From Crambe crambe (taxonomy: Eukaryota; Porifera; Demospongiae; Poecilosclerida; Crambeidae), in assembly GCA_963924555.1 (NCBI GenBank), contig OZ004592.1, positions 124,001 to 188,000 on the forward strand: DNA of 64,000 bases, read 5' to 3'. This document shows positions 61,077-64,000 of the stretch, piece by piece; position 1 is the stretch's first letter; each line of letters opens with the position of its first letter. Made by a program: the position numbers and the translations under genes. The notes beneath the pieces were generated by a model. The model was not told where the DNA came from and did no database searches. It saw nothing but the letters and a program-made list of their open reading frames with translations.

Positions 61077-64000
61077 ATGTTGTCTGGCTCATATTTTATG
61101 TTCATCTTGGCTTCTTCAGTGAGCCTAGGTTCTTTCATATCTATACCAGGTGAGCAACACTTAGCTGCAGTGCAGATGCCTCGGAGGCTCCAGGTCTTGT
61201 TCTTGCATTCTCACAGCTGATCACTCTCTACACCATGCCCTTCATCACTTTGAGGTGCTGCACAAACATCATCTGGAGCACAGACACATCGTAAAGAGGC
61301 GGAGACTTATTGTTCTACAAACATTAAACAGGTTAGCTCCAACAACTGTTTTAAATCTCATTCATTTAATACACCTCAACATTCAACCACAGAGAGTTCC
61401 AGTTGAACTTACAACCTCGCCAAGGAGGAGGCATCTTATTACCCGGGGCAGGGATCATTTCCATTGGGACTAATGGAATGAGAACGCACCATGCCATTGA
61501 CCCCACCCACTTCCTCACTGGTCAAGTAGCAGGTAAGTGTAGGGTAGTGATCTGGGGGTCTGTGTTGTTTTGAACATTGCCTCGTTGCCTTGAGCCCATT
61601 ACAATTAGTATGAGTATCATGTAGGAGATGAAGCAAGCAGAGTGTGGGCTCACCTGGATGGTACTGGGATTCTCACCGCCTCCATTTCCACCAGTGATGA
61701 CCACTACTTCATTGAGCCTTCACATAGACACTTTAAACAGTCACATGACTTCCACATGATCTCATATCGGGGCTCTGACCTCAAGTTCAATACTACTAGG
61801 TGAATAGTATCGGTCAGGGGAAGTTACTATAGCTCCTTACTCCATTATAATTATCATCATAATCTGTACAGCAATGGATCATCTTATTGTGGTGTTGGTA
61901 CCATTTCTAGCCTTCTCCCCCAACCACATTCCTCTCACCCTTCACTCTCCTCTCCGGAAGGACTACGGGTTCTTCGACAGACTACACCCCTCTCTAAGAA
62001 TTCCTGTCCAATGCACTTAGTGGCAACACATCGGTTCCACCAGGCCTATGGACGCTCTGGAGATGTGGAAAGCACCATTCTCTTCATGGTAAATAAGTAT
62101 GACATCACATGACATCATCACTCAGGTCAAAGATTAACGTTCCATGATGTGGTTTTTCAGTGACCCCTGAGAGGTTTTACTCTTGACTGGCTCTTTGTCT
62201 ACAAGCTAATAGTCTGCCTCCTTTGCACCTTGAAATGTATTTAGCTATACCATTGAGATTACACAAATTAAATTATGCCACCAGAAGCCTAGGGCCTTGT
62301 AAACAGGGTGTTGTGCAACATGGTCATTACGTGTTCTCATGCTTCACGTCACAGGCACAAATCTTGGATGATGTCGACCACCACATATTCAGAACAGTTA
62401 TGTGGGATCAAGACATTGTGAAGTTTGGACTTGCGATCAAAAATGTGAGTGACTTGACTTACTGCTGTCATCCCCTTGGTAACCCCTTAATTAAGCGTCT
62501 CTCGTCTGATTGGTTCCAGATTACTGTGTATGAGAGCATGAGAGAGGGTCCACGGTACAACATGATGGGAACAGGTGGAACTGCAGGCCAAATGCTCCGC
62601 TTATTCTCGCACCACGACTGGAGTGACTTCTGCCTTGCCCACCTTTTTGCCTTCCAGCAGTTTGTAGATGGGAGGGTTGGTGTAGCCTATCCAGCCAGCT
62701 CCGAGGATCATCCTGGTGGCATCTGCTCTAGAGGTATGTACCTAGCACGTGCTACTAATCATTGGAACATACACATATTGCAGCCAGGAATAACTTCAAT
62801 GGAGGGAGTATCGCCACTCCCAATGTCGGCCTGTCATCCTTATATGGGGAGGGGGGACGCGACCTCCTCTTTGCTGAAGCACGTCTCATTGTGGCACATG
62901 AAATTGGTACAGTACTAGATCTCTAGACTCCACCTCCACCCCCTCTTAACACTACCCCTGTAATCATTAGGTCACAATTGGGGGAGTGGACATGATCCCA
63001 CTCGATCCACAGGTCCATGTAACCCTGTCCTGTCTGACCAGGCAGGCAAGTTCCTCATGTTCCCCTCTAAGACTGATGGGACACAGTTCAACAATGACAA
63101 GTTCTCAAATTGTTCCCGTGAGATGATCTCCATGGTCCTCCGTAGGAAGAGTCCCTCTTGCTTCATCAGTGAGTGCATCGCTAGCCACACCCACTGTCAC
63201 GCCCACTACTTGTAATGATTATAGAGAGAGGAGAGAATACTTGTGGAAACTATGAAATAGAGGCAGACGAGGAATGTGATGCTGGTCTCCAGGGGATGCT
63301 GGGCAAAGACCCTTGCTGTGATTCAGACTGTCACTTAAAACCCGGAAAAAACTGCAGGTAAAAGTGGGATGGAGCCTCAGGCCGTTAAGATGAAGGCTTT
63401 AATTAAGGGGCAATACTCATAGGAGAGTGTGTATCTTATCTGTCTGCCTCTGCCCATCTTGTAGTGATATCAACCATATTTGCTGCACAAACTGTTTCCT
63501 ATCTTCCACAACAAAGATCTGTCGCTCCTTTCCCCCCAACAACTCCCAGTGCTACGACAACGTTCGGTGTGATGGGATGAGAAAGACGTGTCCCAAGAAT
63601 CCCCCCACACTGGAGGTCAACTCCTCCTGTCATGCTCTGGGAAAGTGTCTGCCAAATGGCACCATTTGCCAATCAGAGTGAGTCACTCAACATCGTAAAC
63701 AACTTTGTAATAAAAATGAGTTGACATCTTGTTTTGATATTTGAATGTGTTGCCAAGGCTGCTCCTGCATCCACACAAAGTTAACTCACTTAGCTAATTG
63801 AAGTGAATTAGTTGGAATGGAGTGTGGCATGTGGCCTGCCCCCTCCCTAGAAAGCTTTTTTCCCTCTGACTGTAGCCATACTGACTGCCTCTCCATGCCA
63901 CACACAAGGAGTGTGCTTCTGACAGCTTTACCCTTCCCTTACTACCACTCTAATTGTACTTGGTCACTAGATCACTGTCACTTCTGGAATGTGTCGGTCA
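61077..64000 (+). CDS. ADAM17: ADAM17-like metalloprotease/sheddase (5' part, runs off window)
   Basis: The start at 61077 opens with signal peptide MLSGSYFMFILASSVSLGSF. A histidine-rich prodomain segment follows (ADHSLHHALHHFEVLHKHHL, then EHRHIVKRR). Further prodomain (VAGDEASRVWAHLDGTGILT, DDHYFIEPSHRHF), the catalytic domain start MHLVATHRFHQAYGRSGDVE, MAQILDDVDHHIFRTVMWD, CLAHLFAFQQFVDGRVGVAY and the zinc site VAHEIGHNWGSGHD (HExxHxxGxxHD) come next. The disintegrin-like CGNYEIEADEECDAG and a membrane-proximal cysteine-rich exon end near 63681. The Cys pattern follows ADAM17/ADAM10 rather than other ADAMs. These are type I membrane sheddases. A further Cys-containing frame near 63875-64000 may be the next exon. 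TM and tail lie outside the window. Confidence 0.88.

Overview
This is 64 kb of compact, intron-rich animal nuclear DNA. Every gene I could read is split by short GT-AG introns (many of 45-100 bp) or is one intact exon. The gene set is metazoan: a Hippo-type MST kinase with a SARAH tail, an ADAM17-type sheddase, a BTB-Kelch protein, a KDM1B/LSD2 demethylase, a KIAA0319L-type PKD receptor, a GTSF1-type piRNA factor, and intraflagellar-transport and dynein-assembly proteins. Very short introns, very short intergenic gaps and two bacterial-like SLC6/SNF transporters that carry introns suggest an early-branching animal, most likely a demosponge. That assignment is inference.

Layout: WDR35/IFT121 (3' part, +), SPAG1 (+), UTP11 (+), RPS4 (-), METTL1 (+), MIC26/27-like (-), MST1/2 (+), GTSF1-like (-), ELP6 (+), adenosine deaminase (-), AP5S1 (+), GRIP-like coiled coil (-), Shiftless-like zinc protein (-), KDM1B (-), MBOAT1/2 (+), GFOD (+), KIAA0319L-like (+), crotonase (+), RPLP0 (-), ESD (+), GATAD1 (-), BTB-Kelch (+), ASPH (-), DDX54 (+), MTMR9 (-), MCM3 (+), two tandem SLC6 transporters (-), RAB32/38 (+) and the 5' part of an ADAM17-like gene (+, runs off the end). 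From about 9.5 kb on, genes mostly alternate strand, so they share short divergent promoters (0-400 bp) and converge tail to tail with 6-250 bp between stop codons. They are mostly unrelated housekeeping genes. Ribosome and translation genes recur: RPS4, RPLP0, UTP11, DDX54, METTL1, ELP6.

The most interesting signals are not protein genes in the ordinary sense. (1) A perfect 68-bp tandem repeat in the MBOAT gene is exactly one 47-bp intron plus one 21-nt in-frame microexon, so unequal copying appears to have made extra cassette microexons. (2) The GTSF1-like gene reads continuously, with every splice phase matching, from two CHHC fingers through RG-rich linkers to a C-terminal motif resembling the ends of PYM/WIBG and eIF2A. 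(3) Introns of RPS4 and RPLP0 contain C/D-box snoRNA candidates, two of which have 12-14 nt perfect complementarity to conserved rRNA. (4) The RPS4 and METTL1 start codons overlap on opposite strands, and RPS4 and RPLP0 share an identical 11-nt TOP-like string. (5) Several promoters carry an NRF1-like GCGCATGCG palindrome. (6) A Tc1/mariner-like MITE sits in an MCM3 intron. Several other introns carry tandem copies of splice-site sequence (RAB32, KIAA0319L-like, BTB-Kelch).

No tRNA, rRNA or CRISPR array was seen. Exon models come from reading frames and splice signals by eye, so boundaries not stated explicitly are approximate.
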